A DNA stretch of 53,018 bases from Betaproteobacteria bacterium (GCA_028065725.1 JAPTVL010000402.1:1-53018), one strand, 5' to 3'. Numbered from the stretch's first letter, positions 16,159-24,686 are shown. Notes: generated from the letters alone by a model not told the origin. Numbers and translations: made by a program.

Positions 16159-17091
16159 CTATAGCTGTAGAGCGGATTCGACTGCATCGTTTGCCCCCGC
16201 CCATACTTGTTCTGGATTCCACCAATCGACATGGCACAAGGTTAGCTTTCGTTCCCTTCGCGCTCTGTTGCCCCCGCCCGTCCCAGCAAACGCGCCTTGT
16301 AATCCGATCCGCTGAGCCGCCTCAAGAAAATTCCTGTCTCCTTGCGCCCTGAATACCTCAACCAAGCGTGCGCGTTCGTAGATTCCTAGCGTTGCGAACG
16401 GATTGCGGATAGTAGGTAACTCTGCAAGTCTAATCTTGCGATACGTTGGAGTATGGTTAAAGCGGCGTTTAGCCTCCGCCCGCAGGATAATTCGCCTCCG
16501 CCTATGGCGATGTACCTCCCACTCCTGCTGGTCCTTCTGGTAGATCGTAAATGCGTACTCTCTCGTCCGCTTTCCATCATCTAAGTTGATTGTTTCAAGG
16601 TCGCCTGATGGAAGAATCCATCCGCCGTTTACCATGCGTGGCGAATAGGCGTCATAGTCCGCGACGTTGAGGCCAGAAAAGTCAGCTGCAAACTCGGCAT
16701 AGAGTACATACCCGTCTTGGCATAGTTCCCGGTATCCACCGCCCGGCATGAAGTCGAACATTGCTTGGTGAAATGCCGCGCTGGCTAATGAGTTGTTGGA
16801 CAACCGTTGTACGTTGATCTCGAATTTCGCATACGGCCACGCGTGACCCCTATTTCTGGTTACACCCGTTTCAACGCAAAGCTCAACCTTGGGTCTGGCG
16901 TATAGGGGAACCGATATTCGCCGGGATGAATAGGCGGAGTGCGGGCGCCGCTGTTGCACCCGCGCCTCTCGGCGCGACAAGTACAGCTCTACGCTGTCTC
17001 GTACGATATCTAAAGAGAGAAGATTGTTAGCGCCGAACCGATATACGAGCTCTAGCCTATCAATACCGAGTGAAGGAGAGATTGGGTCCAA
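16159..17091 (-). CDS. Probable replication-initiator-like protein
   Basis: 310 aa. The order of features recalls rolling-circle initiators of the filamentous-phage gene II/X or satellite type: a central block YAEFAADFSGLNVADYDAYS, then the pattern YAFTIYQKDQQEWEV followed by IILRAEAKRRF, then a basic C-terminus. I see no certain HUH motif, so this is resemblance only. The first codon is TTG without a good ribosome-binding site, and no better start exists upstream, so the 5' end may be eroded. It lies between the integrase and the non-coding structured gap, which would suit an initiator next to its origin. Confidence 0.4.
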   Translation of the reverse strand: MDPISPSLGIDRLELVYRFGANNLLSLDIVRDSVELYLSRREARVQQRRPHSAYSSRRISVPLYARPKVELCVETGVTRNRGHAWPYAKFEINVQRLSNNSLASAAFHQAMFDFMPGGGYRELCQDGYVLYAEFAADFSGLNVADYDAYSPRMVNGGWILPSGDLETINLDDGKRTREYAFTIYQKDQQEWEVHRHRRRRIILRAEAKRRFNHTPTYRKIRLAELPTIRNPFATLGIYERARLVEVFRAQGDRNFLEAAQRIGLQGAFAGTGGGNRARRERKLTLCHVDWWNPEQVWAGANDAVESALQL

Positions 17092-17146
17092 GGTTTGCCG
17101 ATAGGCCGTGTATTTACAGTAATGACAACTATCTAATGCCTCTACT

Positions 17147-17174
17147 CTACTAGCCTATAACCTACTACCCTATA
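17147..17174. repeat. Pair of 13-bp direct repeats next to the integrase 3' end
   Basis: CTACTAGCCTATA (17147-17159) and CTACTACCCTATA (17162-17174), one mismatch, 15 bp apart. Their core CCTACTA is the complement of the TAGTAGG core found near both attachment sites, so they may be further integrase or excisionase sites, or iterons for the Rep-like protein. They lie in the 106-bp gap 17092-17197, where I see nothing else. Confidence 0.5.
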
Positions 17175-17197
17175 TCTTGTTAGTGGCGCACCTCCCG

Positions 17198-18523
17198 CTA
17201 AACAGTCATCAATACGGTAATTGTCTCGGGTCTTCGTAGGCGGCGAATACGGCGAGCTTGAGGAACAGGTGGCGCGGGTGGCGACAACATACCTATCCGG
17301 GTAGCCCTTGCTCGGCTGTGCTCAAGAATATAGTCCGTGATTTGCTGCATGCACCGCCGGATATCTTCCAAGTTGAATTGGATATAGTCGGCGGTTACGT
17401 CCGCAACCTTGTGATTGACTAGGCGCTTAATTAGATATGCGTTATATCGCTGCTCGATATAGCTTGTCGCTGTTAAGAAGGTTCTGCGGAGGTCATGGGC
17501 ACTAAATTGGACTCCGGAATTCTTGACGGTCTGCTTTAGCTGCTTATCGGGTTCTTGAATGGGCTTCTTGCCTTCTAGCCGTGTAGAGGGAAACACCCAT
17601 ATTGATTTTCCGCGCCCGTCTCTGCGGCGCGCAAACAATGCTTCGAGATAGTCTGACCACGGAATTACATGGGGCAGATGATTCTTCGTGATTTCAAGAT
17701 TGATGGTGCGAGACTCGAAATCCAAGTCCGCCCACTTGAGGTCCCGCGCCTCGGATATTCGCATTCCGGTAAATAAAAGCAGCAAGTAGAGGTCTCGGAT
17801 TGTCTCCCTGTCTTGAGATTTCTTGTCGTTGCGAAGCTGCCATAAGGCTTCCCACACGGGCCTAAGCTGCTCTTGCTTAACGTGACGGGTACGCTTCTTT
17901 ACGCGCCGCCAAAGCTTGTGCTCTGAAAGAACTTTTACCGGGTTCTCCAAGAGAGGCGACCTGCCGTCGACGTCCCTATACCGCGTGGCGAACTGGAAGA
18001 CGGCATTGATAAAGCGGAATGCCTGATTCGCCTGCGCAGGGCTTGCAGTAGCCTCTGCTTTTTCTATATACAACTTTTCGATCTCGATTCGACTGACTTT
18101 CAGATAAGGCCTGTCCATCAATTCGGCGACCGTGCGCCCCATGTGATAGCGATAGTCGCTCTTTGTGCGTTCGCCGATTGGCTTGCACTCCAAATATTCC
18201 TCGCAGATTTCGCGGAGAACCCTCCCTTTTTCCCTTTTGGCGCGGCGTTCTTCGTTCGGGTTGATGCCGCCATGCATTTTGCCGAACGCTATACGGGCTT
18301 GTACTCTTGCCTTCTTGGCATCGAGACCGGGATGTCCGCCTAGATCCACTCTGACGGTAGCTCCATTGACCTTGCCCTCGGCGAAGTATCGCTTTCTCGT
18401 GGTGCTGACCTTGACTCCGAAGCCTTTGTCCACGGAGTCCCAGTAGAACACTGGTTTCTTGCTATCGGTCGCGTAGGGTAGGTCCGCTACCCAAGCTGTT
18501 GAAATCCTCCCCGCTACTGGCAT
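17198..18523 (-). CDS. int: Tyrosine-type site-specific integrase
   Basis: 441 aa from the ATG at 18523 (GGGAG 7 nt upstream; a GTG at 18532 has no spaced site). An N-terminal arm-binding domain of the DUF4102-like class (FYWDSVDKGFGVKVS) is followed by a core-binding domain. The catalytic domain has Arg in LFTGMRISEARDLKW, His-x2-Arg in AHDLRRTF, His in VNHK and Tyr in TADYIQF. All catalytic residues are present, so it should be active. It lies next to attR, not next to the intact tRNA copy. It drives integration into and excision from the tRNA-Met gene. Confidence 0.95.
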   Translation of the reverse strand: MPVAGRISTAWVADLPYATDSKKPVFYWDSVDKGFGVKVSTTRKRYFAEGKVNGATVRVDLGGHPGLDAKKARVQARIAFGKMHGGINPNEERRAKREKGRVLREICEEYLECKPIGERTKSDYRYHMGRTVAELMDRPYLKVSRIEIEKLYIEKAEATASPAQANQAFRFINAVFQFATRYRDVDGRSPLLENPVKVLSEHKLWRRVKKRTRHVKQEQLRPVWEALWQLRNDKKSQDRETIRDLYLLLLFTGMRISEARDLKWADLDFESRTINLEITKNHLPHVIPWSDYLEALFARRRDGRGKSIWVFPSTRLEGKKPIQEPDKQLKQTVKNSGVQFSAHDLRRTFLTATSYIEQRYNAYLIKRLVNHKVADVTADYIQFNLEDIRRCMQQITDYILEHSRARATRIGMLSPPAPPVPQARRIRRLRRPETITVLMTV

Positions 18524-18532
18524 GTCTGGCAC

Positions 18533-18684
18533 TCCCGCCTATCCGGCAATTGAAGCCTAGTAGGAGAATAGTAGGATGCTTTTGGGGTCACTGCAAGCTA
18601 TTTTGCAATCGATTTCAAATGGTGCAGGCAGTAAAAACAGATAGATACCAACAATTTATCGATTATCGTTATTTAGACTGACGA
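18533..18684. other. Integrase upstream region and right end of the island
   Basis: 152 bp, AT-rich, between the integrase start and attR. It holds the right arm-type repeats TAGTAGGAGAATAGTAGGA (18558-18576). No excisionase gene is visible. Confidence 0.6.
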
Positions 18685-18732
18685 ATTCATAATCCGGGGG
18701 TCGGTGGTTCAAGTCCACTCATCACCACCAGT
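18685..18732 (+). repeat. attR: second copy of the 48-bp repeat
   Basis: Identical to 11663-11710. It contains only the anticodon loop, T arm, acceptor 3' strand and CCA, with no 5' half, so it is not a functional tRNA gene. Confidence 0.95.
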
Positions 18733-18743
18733 CATACCAAAGA

Positions 18744-18768
18744 GGCCCGCAGCGATGCGGGCCTTTTC
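18744..18768 (+). terminator. Original tRNA terminator, displaced by the island
   Basis: Hairpin GGCCCGCA-GCGA-TGCGGGCC followed by TTTT, 11 bp after attR. In the uninterrupted chromosome it would directly follow the tRNA gene. Confidence 0.8.
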
Positions 18769-18797
18769 CATTTTGCGCCGGGGCCATTGCGCCCGAC

Positions 18798-19046
18798 CTA
18801 TTTCCTGCGGCGCGACTCGACGATGCCCATGCTGGGTGCCAGTTCGCCGGATCCGCTGGCAAGCGCCGCCCGGCGCTGCTCGCAGCGCTGCAATACATCG
18901 CGCTGCTGCACGTCGCTGTAGGCAATCCACCAGTCGCGCTCGTCCTGCGTCCGGTAACAGCCTCGGCAAAGCGCGGTCGCCGGATCGAGCTCGCAAACCT
19001 TGACGCAAGGCGAGCGCACCGGCGTCGGCGTGTGGCTGTTGGGCAA
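18798..19046 (-). CDS. DUF1289 small cysteine-rich protein
   Basis: 82 aa. The conserved pattern is SPCVKVCELDPATALCRGC with YRTQDERDWW, four cysteines that probably bind a metal. DUF1289 proteins are small, widespread in proteobacteria and have no settled role. The tail is rich in Arg and Glu. It lies just outside the island on the chromosomal side and has no obvious operon partner. Confidence 0.85.
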   Translation of the reverse strand: MPNSHTPTPVRSPCVKVCELDPATALCRGCYRTQDERDWWIAYSDVQQRDVLQRCEQRRAALASGSGELAPSMGIVESRRRK

Positions 19047-19107
19047 TTGGATTCCTTCAGGGCATAGCCCGCCCTTGCGTAGCGAGCGCCATGGTTAAAC
19101 CGGGAAC

Positions 19108-19143
19108 GAAAAAACGGCACGGCGCAGGGTCACTGCGCCGTGC
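19108..19143 (-). terminator. Terminator after the secreted 194-aa gene
   Basis: An 11-bp stem GCACGGCGCAG (19117-19127) / CTGCGCCGTGC (19133-19143), followed on the minus strand by CG-TTTTTT, 6 nt past the stop codon at 19150. Confidence 0.82.
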
Positions 19144-19149
19144 GTGCGC

Positions 19150-19734
19150 TTACTTCTTTTGTGCCTTCATCTTGCGGCAACCAAGCTGCTTGGTCTTCGC
19201 ATTGTGGAAATGCTCCGTACCGGTAGCACAGGCGAGGGGCTGCGCCGGCGCCACCGCATTCTTGCCGCCCTTGCAGGAAAAGTCTCCGGCCTTGCCGACC
19301 TTGCCCACCATCTTGTAGCCCTCTGGACAGGCAGCGGCCTTGGCCACTGGCGCCGGTGCAGCGGCAGCCGGCGCCGGCTCGACCACCAGCTTGGCCGTGG
19401 CCGTGCCCATGCAGGGGAAGTGCGTGGTGATCTTCTTGCCCTCGGCCTTGACGCTGTAGCTGCCGGCCTTGGCATAGGTCTTGGCGATGGTGACGGGGAA
19501 CTTGCCCTCCTTGCCGTCGATCTTGATGTTGCGCGATTCGCTGCCGTCGTCGAAATGCACCACCATGCCGCAAAACCCGGGGGCCTCGCCTTCGGCCGAG
19601 ATGGTGATCTTGACTTCCTGCCCGGCGCGCACCGTAGCCGGCTCGAACTTGATGGCACCAATACCGCTTTGCTGGGCCTGGGCCATGGCCAGGGTGGACG
19701 CCAGCATCAGGGCAATGCTCAGTTGGTATTTCAT
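19150..19734 (-). CDS. Secreted protein with PKD/Ig-like region, unknown function
   Basis: 194 aa. The signal peptide MKYQLSIALMLASTLAMAQA is followed by a beta-rich region (FEPATVRAGQEVKITISAEG, later TIAKTYAKAGSYSVKAEG, a PKD-type pattern). Then comes an Ala/Pro linker and a C-terminal domain with several Cys (ACPEGYKMVGKV, FSCKGGKNA, LACATGTEHF, LGCRKMKAQKK). The cysteines suggest disulfides in the periplasm. It is transcribed alone, with its own terminator, and is divergent from the AsmA-like gene. I know no specific function. Confidence 0.7.
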   Translation of the reverse strand: MKYQLSIALMLASTLAMAQAQQSGIGAIKFEPATVRAGQEVKITISAEGEAPGFCGMVVHFDDGSESRNIKIDGKEGKFPVTIAKTYAKAGSYSVKAEGKKITTHFPCMGTATAKLVVEPAPAAAAPAPVAKAAACPEGYKMVGKVGKAGDFSCKGGKNAVAPAQPLACATGTEHFHNAKTKQLGCRKMKAQKK

Positions 19735-19797
19735 GTGGAGGCTCCTTGGTCTGATAATCTCGGCAATCTAACGCTTTTCCTTCAATGGGACAACATC

Positions 19798-21855
19798 ATG
19801 AAAGTTCTGCGCATTCTCGGTATCGGCCTCGGCCTTCTTCTGGTGCTGCTTGCAGCGGGAATCGGCCTGCTCTACGCATTGTTCGACGGCGAAAAGCTCA
19901 AGGGCGAAATCAGCCGCGTGGTGCTCGAGCAGAAGCAGCGCAAGCTGGACATTGCCGGCAAGCTCGAACTCTCGGTCTGGCCGGACGTCGGCATCAAGCT
20001 CGGGCGCACCACCCTGTCGGAGCCCGGCGGCAAGCAGGAATTCATGGCGCTCGACTCGGCACGCGTGGCGGTGGCCGTGATGCCGCTGCTGTCGAAGCAG
20101 GTGCAGGTGCGGCGGATCGAAGTCGATGGGCTCAAGGCGACGCTGATCAAGCACAAGGACGGCACGCTGAACATCGCCGACCTGCTGGGCGGCGGCGCCG
20201 AGAAGCCGGGAGTTCCCGGAGGGACGCACAGCGCTGGCGCTGGCGCCACGCCGAGCCAGCCGGTGCAGGTCGACATCGCCGGCATCAAGGTGGCCAAGGC
20301 GCAACTCACCTGGCGCGACGAGAAGGGCGGCAGCACCACGACCCTGTCCAACCTCGATCTCGCTACCGGGCGCGTGCAGGCCGACAGCGGCAGGCAAACC
20401 CTGTCGGTCGATGCGCTGGCGCTGGCCGCCAAAGGCAAGAGCGGAAGCGATGCCTTCGAACTGAAGCTCGATGCGCCGAAGCTTGCGCTGTCGCCCGACA
20501 AGGCCGGCGGCGAAACCCTGAACCTCAGCGCGACGCTGGCCGGCAGCGGCCGCAGCGTCGCGGCGAAGCTGGTGCTGTCGGGCGTCGAAGGCAATCCCAA
20601 GGCGCTGAAGATCGGCAAGCTGGCACTTGATCTCGATGCGAAGGCGGGCGAGACCGCGCTCAAGGCCCACCTCGATTCCCCGGTGGCGGCCAACGTCGAG
20701 GCGCAGACCGTGGCGCTGGAAAAGCTTGGCGGCAGCATCGACCTGGCCAATCCGCAGATGCCGATGAAGCAGCTCAAGCTGCCGCTGGCGGGCAGCCTGC
20801 GCGCCGACCTGGCCAAGCAGAACGCCGCGCTCGAACTCGGCACCCGCTTCGACGAATCGAAAATCGCGCTGAAGCTCAACGTGGCGAAGTTCGCGCCGCT
20901 GGCCATCGTCTTCGACCTCGACATCGACCAGCTCAACATGGACAAGTACCTGCCGCCCAAGGCCGCGGAGGACAAGACGGCCAAGGAAGGCAAGCTGGAT
21001 TTCGCCGCGCTCAAGGGTCACGACGTCAAGGGCAGCATCCGCATCGGCGCGTTGCAGGTGTCGAAGCTGAAGCTGGCGAAGCTGAACGCGAAACTCAATC
21101 TCGCCGGCGGCCGTCTCGACGTGGCGCCGCTGACGATGAATCTCTACGAAGGCACGGCCAACGGCAGCCTGTCGCTGAATGCCGCGGGCAACGGCGTCGC
21201 GGTTCGGCAGAATCTGGCCGGCATCAGCATCAACCCGCTGATGAAGGATCTGGCCGACAAGGACTTGGTGGAAGGACGCGGCAACGTCGCGCTCGACGTC
21301 ACCAGCCGCGGCGACAGCGTCACCGCGATGAAAAAGGCGCTGGGCGGCACCGCCTCGGTGAACCTCAAGGACGGCGCGATCAAGGGCATCAATCTGGCAC
21401 AGACCCTGCGCGACCTCAAGGGCAAGCTCGGCGCCAAACAGGATGCGACGCAGCAGGCAAAGGCCGGCGACAAGACCGACTTCTCGGAACTGAGCGCCTC
21501 GCTAAAAATCGCCAACGGCGTCGCCCACAACGAGGACCTGGCCATGAAGTCGCCCTTCCTGCGGCTCTCCGGCGCCGGCGACATCGACATCGGCGGCGGC
21601 CAGATGAACTACGTGGCCAAGGCCAGCGTGGTCGCCAGCGCTGCCGGGCAGGGCGGGCAGGGTCTCGACCAACTGAAGGGGCTCACCGTGCCGGTGCGCG
21701 TCACCGGCCCCTTCGAGAAGCTCTCCTACAAGCTCGAATTCGGCAGCCTGGTGGCCGACGTGGCCAAGGCCAAGGTCGAAGAAAAGAAGGAAGAAATCAA
21801 GGCCAAGGCCGAGGACAAGGTGAAGGACAAGCTCAAGGGCCTGTTCGGCAAGTGA
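19798..21855 (+). CDS. AsmA-family inner-membrane-anchored protein
   Basis: 685 aa from the ATG at 19798. An upstream in-frame extension has no signal character and overlaps the neighbouring gene, so it is rejected. One N-terminal membrane helix (VLRILGIGLGLLLVLLAAGIGLLYALF) is followed by the AsmA N-terminal pattern (ISRVVLEQKQRKLDIAGKLELSVWPDVGIKLG) and a C-terminal AsmA region (GRGNVALDVTSRGDSV, FLRLSGAGDIDIGGGQMNY). The tail is rich in Lys and Glu and probably forms a coiled coil. AsmA-like proteins span the periplasm and affect outer-membrane lipid or protein homeostasis; the exact role of this paralogue is unknown. Confidence 0.88.
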   Translation: MKVLRILGIGLGLLLVLLAAGIGLLYALFDGEKLKGEISRVVLEQKQRKLDIAGKLELSVWPDVGIKLGRTTLSEPGGKQEFMALDSARVAVAVMPLLSKQVQVRRIEVDGLKATLIKHKDGTLNIADLLGGGAEKPGVPGGTHSAGAGATPSQPVQVDIAGIKVAKAQLTWRDEKGGSTTTLSNLDLATGRVQADSGRQTLSVDALALAAKGKSGSDAFELKLDAPKLALSPDKAGGETLNLSATLAGSGRSVAAKLVLSGVEGNPKALKIGKLALDLDAKAGETALKAHLDSPVAANVEAQTVALEKLGGSIDLANPQMPMKQLKLPLAGSLRADLAKQNAALELGTRFDESKIALKLNVAKFAPLAIVFDLDIDQLNMDKYLPPKAAEDKTAKEGKLDFAALKGHDVKGSIRIGALQVSKLKLAKLNAKLNLAGGRLDVAPLTMNLYEGTANGSLSLNAAGNGVAVRQNLAGISINPLMKDLADKDLVEGRGNVALDVTSRGDSVTAMKKALGGTASVNLKDGAIKGINLAQTLRDLKGKLGAKQDATQQAKAGDKTDFSELSASLKIANGVAHNEDLAMKSPFLRLSGAGDIDIGGGQMNYVAKASVVASAAGQGGQGLDQLKGLTVPVRVTGPFEKLSYKLEFGSLVADVAKAKVEEKKEEIKAKAEDKVKDKLKGLFGK

Positions 21856-21871
21856 GCGGGGCGACGGCCTG

Positions 21872-22837
21872 ATGCGCATCGGCGTCGACCTCGGCGGCAC
21901 CAAAATCGAACTCATCGCCCTCGGCGCGGGCGGCGAGGTGTTGTTGCGCCAGCGCGTGGCGACGCCGCAGGGCGATTACCCGGCGACGCTGCGGGCGGTG
22001 GCGGACCTGGTCGCGGCAGCGGAACGAACAGTCGGCGCCGGCGCTACGGCGGCCAGCGTAGGTGTCGGCATCCCGGGCGCAGAATCGCGTGCCAGCGGCC
22101 TGATCAAGAATGCCAACTCGACCTGCCTGATCGGCCAGGCGCTGCGGCAAGATCTGCAGCAACTGCTGCAGCGCGAAGTGCGCATCGCCAACGACGCCAA
22201 CTGCTTCGCGCTCTCGGAAGCCATCGATGGCGCCGGCGCCGGGGCGCCGGTGGTATTCGGCGTGATCCTCGGCACCGGGGTCGGCGGCGGCATCGTGATC
22301 GACGGCAAGGTGCTGACTGGCGCCAATGCCATCGCCGGCGAATGGGGCCACAACCCCCTAGCGGGGGATTGTGAGGACCATCCCCCCGGCCCCCTTCCCG
22401 CGGAAGGGGGTGACTCTGGTTCGCCGCTACGCGGCTCCGCTTGCGTAGCTCTGCCGGTTTGCTATTGCGGACGGCGCGGCTGCATCGAACTCTACCTCTC
22501 CGGCCCCGGCCTCGCGGCCGATCATCGGCGTGCCACCAGCGCCGACTTTTCACCCGCCGAGATCACGCAGCGGGCCATCGCTGGCGATGTCGACTGCGAA
22601 ACCACGCTGCAGCGCTACGAAGCGCGCCTGGCTAGGGCTCTGGCAACGGTGATCAACCTCCTCGATCCGGATGTCATCGTGCTGGGTGGCGGCCTGTCGA
22701 ACATCGACCGGCTTTACGCCAACGTGCCGCGGCTGTGGGGCGAGTACGTGTTCTCCGACCAGGTAGCGACCAGGCTGCTCAAACATCGCCATGGCGATTC
22801 CTCCGGCGTGCGCGGCGCGGCCTGGCTATGGCCCTGA
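21872..22837 (+). CDS. ROK-family sugar kinase with an in-frame repeat insertion
   Basis: 321 aa. The N-terminal phosphate loop is RIGVDLGGTKIELIAL. Further ROK signs are GVGIPGAES, the catalytic region NDANCFALSEA, GVILGTGVGGGIVIDGKVLTGANAIAGEWGHNP, and the zinc motif CYCGRRGCIE with His160. Between GHNPL and VCYCGRRGC, where relatives have a short loop, there are about 30 extra residues (164-195) encoded by a GC-rich dispersed repeat. The frame is kept. The kinase probably phosphorylates N-acetylglucosamine, fructose or a similar sugar. The insertion enlarges the zinc loop and may or may not spare activity. It overlaps the MOSC gene by 10 nt. Confidence 0.87.
   Translation: MRIGVDLGGTKIELIALGAGGEVLLRQRVATPQGDYPATLRAVADLVAAAERTVGAGATAASVGVGIPGAESRASGLIKNANSTCLIGQALRQDLQQLLQREVRIANDANCFALSEAIDGAGAGAPVVFGVILGTGVGGGIVIDGKVLTGANAIAGEWGHNPLAGDCEDHPPGPLPAEGGDSGSPLRGSACVALPVCYCGRRGCIELYLSGPGLAADHRRATSADFSPAEITQRAIAGDVDCETTLQRYEARLARALATVINLLDPDVIVLGGGLSNIDRLYANVPRLWGEYVFSDQVATRLLKHRHGDSSGVRGAAWLWP
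22352..22455 (+). repeat. GC-rich dispersed repeat, copy 2 (inside the ROK gene)
   Basis: It reads TCCCCCCGGCCCCCTTCCC, GGAAGGGGGTGAC, GGTTC-GCCGCT and CGCGGCT, closely matching the copy at 1975-2062. It is in the same orientation as the gene and contains no stop in the used frame. Limits are approximate. Confidence 0.75.
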
Positions 22838-23505
22838 ATCCGCCGGTCCCGATCGACGCCCTGTATGCCGGCCAGGTCGCGCTGCTGGCGGGCGACAGCC
22901 GCAGCAGCGCGATCGTCAAGAGCGCGGTGGCCGGCCGCCGCCGGCTGACGGCGGAGGGTCTGGCCGGCGATACCCAGGCCGATCGCCGGGCGCACGGCGG
23001 CAGCGGCAAGGCCCTGCACCAGTTCCCCGCCGAACACTACACGCGACTGGCGGCGGCTTTCCCCGCGGCGCAGAATCTGGCGCCGGGCGGCCTCGGCGAG
23101 AACATTTCGGCGCACAACCTGACCGAGCATGATGTCTGCATTGGCGACGTGTTCCGCCTCGGCAGCGCCCGCATCCAGGTGTCGCAGCCGCGCACGCCCT
23201 GCTGGAAGATCGACCACCGCGCCGCCTGCGAGGGCGTCGCGGCCTTCATTGCCGAGCACGGCCTGGCGGGCTGGTACTACCGCGTGCTGGAAGCCGGCGA
23301 GGCAAGTGCCGGCGACCGGCTGGAGCACCTCGAACGCCCGGCCGAGGCGGTGACGCTGGCCGAGTTCTGGCGCGTGATACGCGAGCCGCGGCCGTCGCTC
23401 GCCGCGCTGTTGCGCCTCGCCCATGCCAGCGGACTGGATGCGCAGTGGACTGGAAAACTCACCCAGCGCGCCGAATGGCTGCGCAACAACGGAAGCGAAA
23501 CATGA
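22828..23505 (+). CDS. MOSC-domain protein (YiiM-like)
   Basis: 225 aa. The ATG at 22828 overlaps the ROK stop. MOSC features are AEGLAGDTQADRRAHGG, HQFPAEHY, LGENISAHNLTEHDVCIGDVFRLG and the conserved cysteine in QPRTPCWKI. Known MOSC proteins of this group handle molybdenum-cofactor-dependent reduction of N-hydroxylated compounds, as in YiiM. The C-terminal part (about 165-225) resembles the small 3-alpha domain found after MOSC. It is translationally coupled to the kinase before it and the MFS transporter after it. Confidence 0.88.
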   Translation: MALNPPVPIDALYAGQVALLAGDSRSSAIVKSAVAGRRRLTAEGLAGDTQADRRAHGGSGKALHQFPAEHYTRLAAAFPAAQNLAPGGLGENISAHNLTEHDVCIGDVFRLGSARIQVSQPRTPCWKIDHRAACEGVAAFIAEHGLAGWYYRVLEAGEASAGDRLEHLERPAEAVTLAEFWRVIREPRPSLAALLRLAHASGLDAQWTGKLTQRAEWLRNNGSET

Positions 23506-24682
23506 ATCTCTGGCTGCGCATCTTCCTGCCTTTCGCCGCGGGCTATTACTTTTCCTACTTCCTGCGCAACGTCAATGCCGTGATCGCGCCGGAACTGACA
23601 CGCGAGCTGGGGGTTTCGGCCGCCGACCTGGGCCTGCTGACCAGCGCCTACCTGCTCGCCTTCGGCGCCGTCCAGCTGCCGCTCGGGCTGGCGCTGGACC
23701 GCTACGGCGCGCGCCGCGTCGAGACCTTCCTGCTGCTGATCGCCGCGGCCGGTTGCGCACTGTTCGCCGCCGGCACCACGCTGACCGAGCTGGCGCTGGC
23801 GCGGGCGCTGATCGGGCTCGGCGTCTCGGCCTGCCTGATGGCCTCCTTCAAGGCCTTCAGCCAGTGGTTCGGCACCGAGCGGCAAGCCTCGCTCAATGCC
23901 GCCATCATGGCGGCGGGCGGACTGGGCGCGCTGACCGCATCGACGCCGCTGTCCTGGACGATTCCGCACTTCGGCTGGCGCGCCGTGTTCGTTGCGCTGG
24001 CCGTGGCCGGTCTGCTCGCCGCCATCGGGATTTTCAGCACCCCGGAAAAACCCGGCAGCGCCGCGCCCGAGCCGCTGCGCAAGCAGCTCGCCGGCTTGGC
24101 CGAGGTACTCAGCAGCCGCGCCTTCTGGCGCTATGCACCGCAAACGCTGCTGATCATCGGCGGCTTTCTGGCCTTGCAGGGACTCTGGGCGGTGCCATGG
24201 CTGATGAATTTCTCCGGCCTGCCGCGCGCGGCGGCGGCCCACCATCTGCTGCTGATGGGCAGCGGCATGCTGGCGGGATTTCTCGGCATCGCCTTCGGCG
24301 TCGCACCGCTGGCCAGGCGCGGCCTCAAGCCCCTGCGGCTGCTGCAGGGCGGCATGGGGGTCGGGCTGCTCGTCACCTTGCTGATCGTGCTCGGCACCGC
24401 GCCGGGCGAGCCCCTGTGGTTCATTTTCGGCCTGGTGTTTTCGGTCGGCAACCTCGCCTACGCGCTGCTGCAGGCCCACTTCAGCCCGGCGCTGGCCGGA
24501 CGCGTCAATACCGCGCTGAACCTGATGGTGTTCGTCGGCGCCTTCGCCATCCAGTGGGGCTTCGGCGCCATGGTGGATGCGCTGCAGGCCGCCGGCCACA
24601 CGACGCGCGCGGCCTACCAGACGACCTTCGGCGCCTTGCTGATACTGCAGTTGGCGAGCTGGCTGTGGTTTCTCAAGAAAAA

Positions 24683-24686
<4 letters not shown>
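23502..24686 (+). CDS. MFS transporter
   Basis: 394 aa with 12 predicted membrane helices. The start ATGA overlaps the MOSC stop by 4 nt. MFS loop motif A-like sequence is seen after helix 2 (LGLALDRYGARRVE). The first helix includes FAAGYYFSYFLRNVNAVIAPEL, typical of the nitrate/organic anion sub-branch of MFS. The substrate cannot be told. It is the last gene of a coupled ROK-MOSC-MFS unit and ends overlapping priA tail-to-tail by 4 bp. Confidence 0.88.

Larger units (their letters stand above)
11711..18684. mobile_element. tRNA-Met-integrated island with integrase and candidate defence genes
   Basis: About 7.0 kb between the 48-bp repeats. The DNA is clearly AT-richer than both flanks and has different codon use (many A/T third positions). 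Contents in order on the minus strand: tyrosine integrase, Rep-like protein, structured non-coding gap, methyltransferase-like protein, reverse transcriptase, McrB-N/HNH protein. There are no capsid, tail, lysis or conjugation genes. It is either a small integrative element or satellite carrying a defence cargo, or a decayed prophage. All genes face the tRNA. Excision should restore one intact tRNA gene with its own terminator at 18744. Confidence 0.93.

Noticed and set aside
17047..17140. An upstream extension of the Rep-like gene
   Set aside because: The in-frame codons before the TTG at 17091 contain no usable start codon or ribosome-binding site, so no longer protein is supported.
18685..18732. 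A second tRNA-Met gene
   Set aside because: Only the 3' part from the anticodon loop onward is present; the 5' half, D arm and promoter are missing. It is an attachment-site copy.
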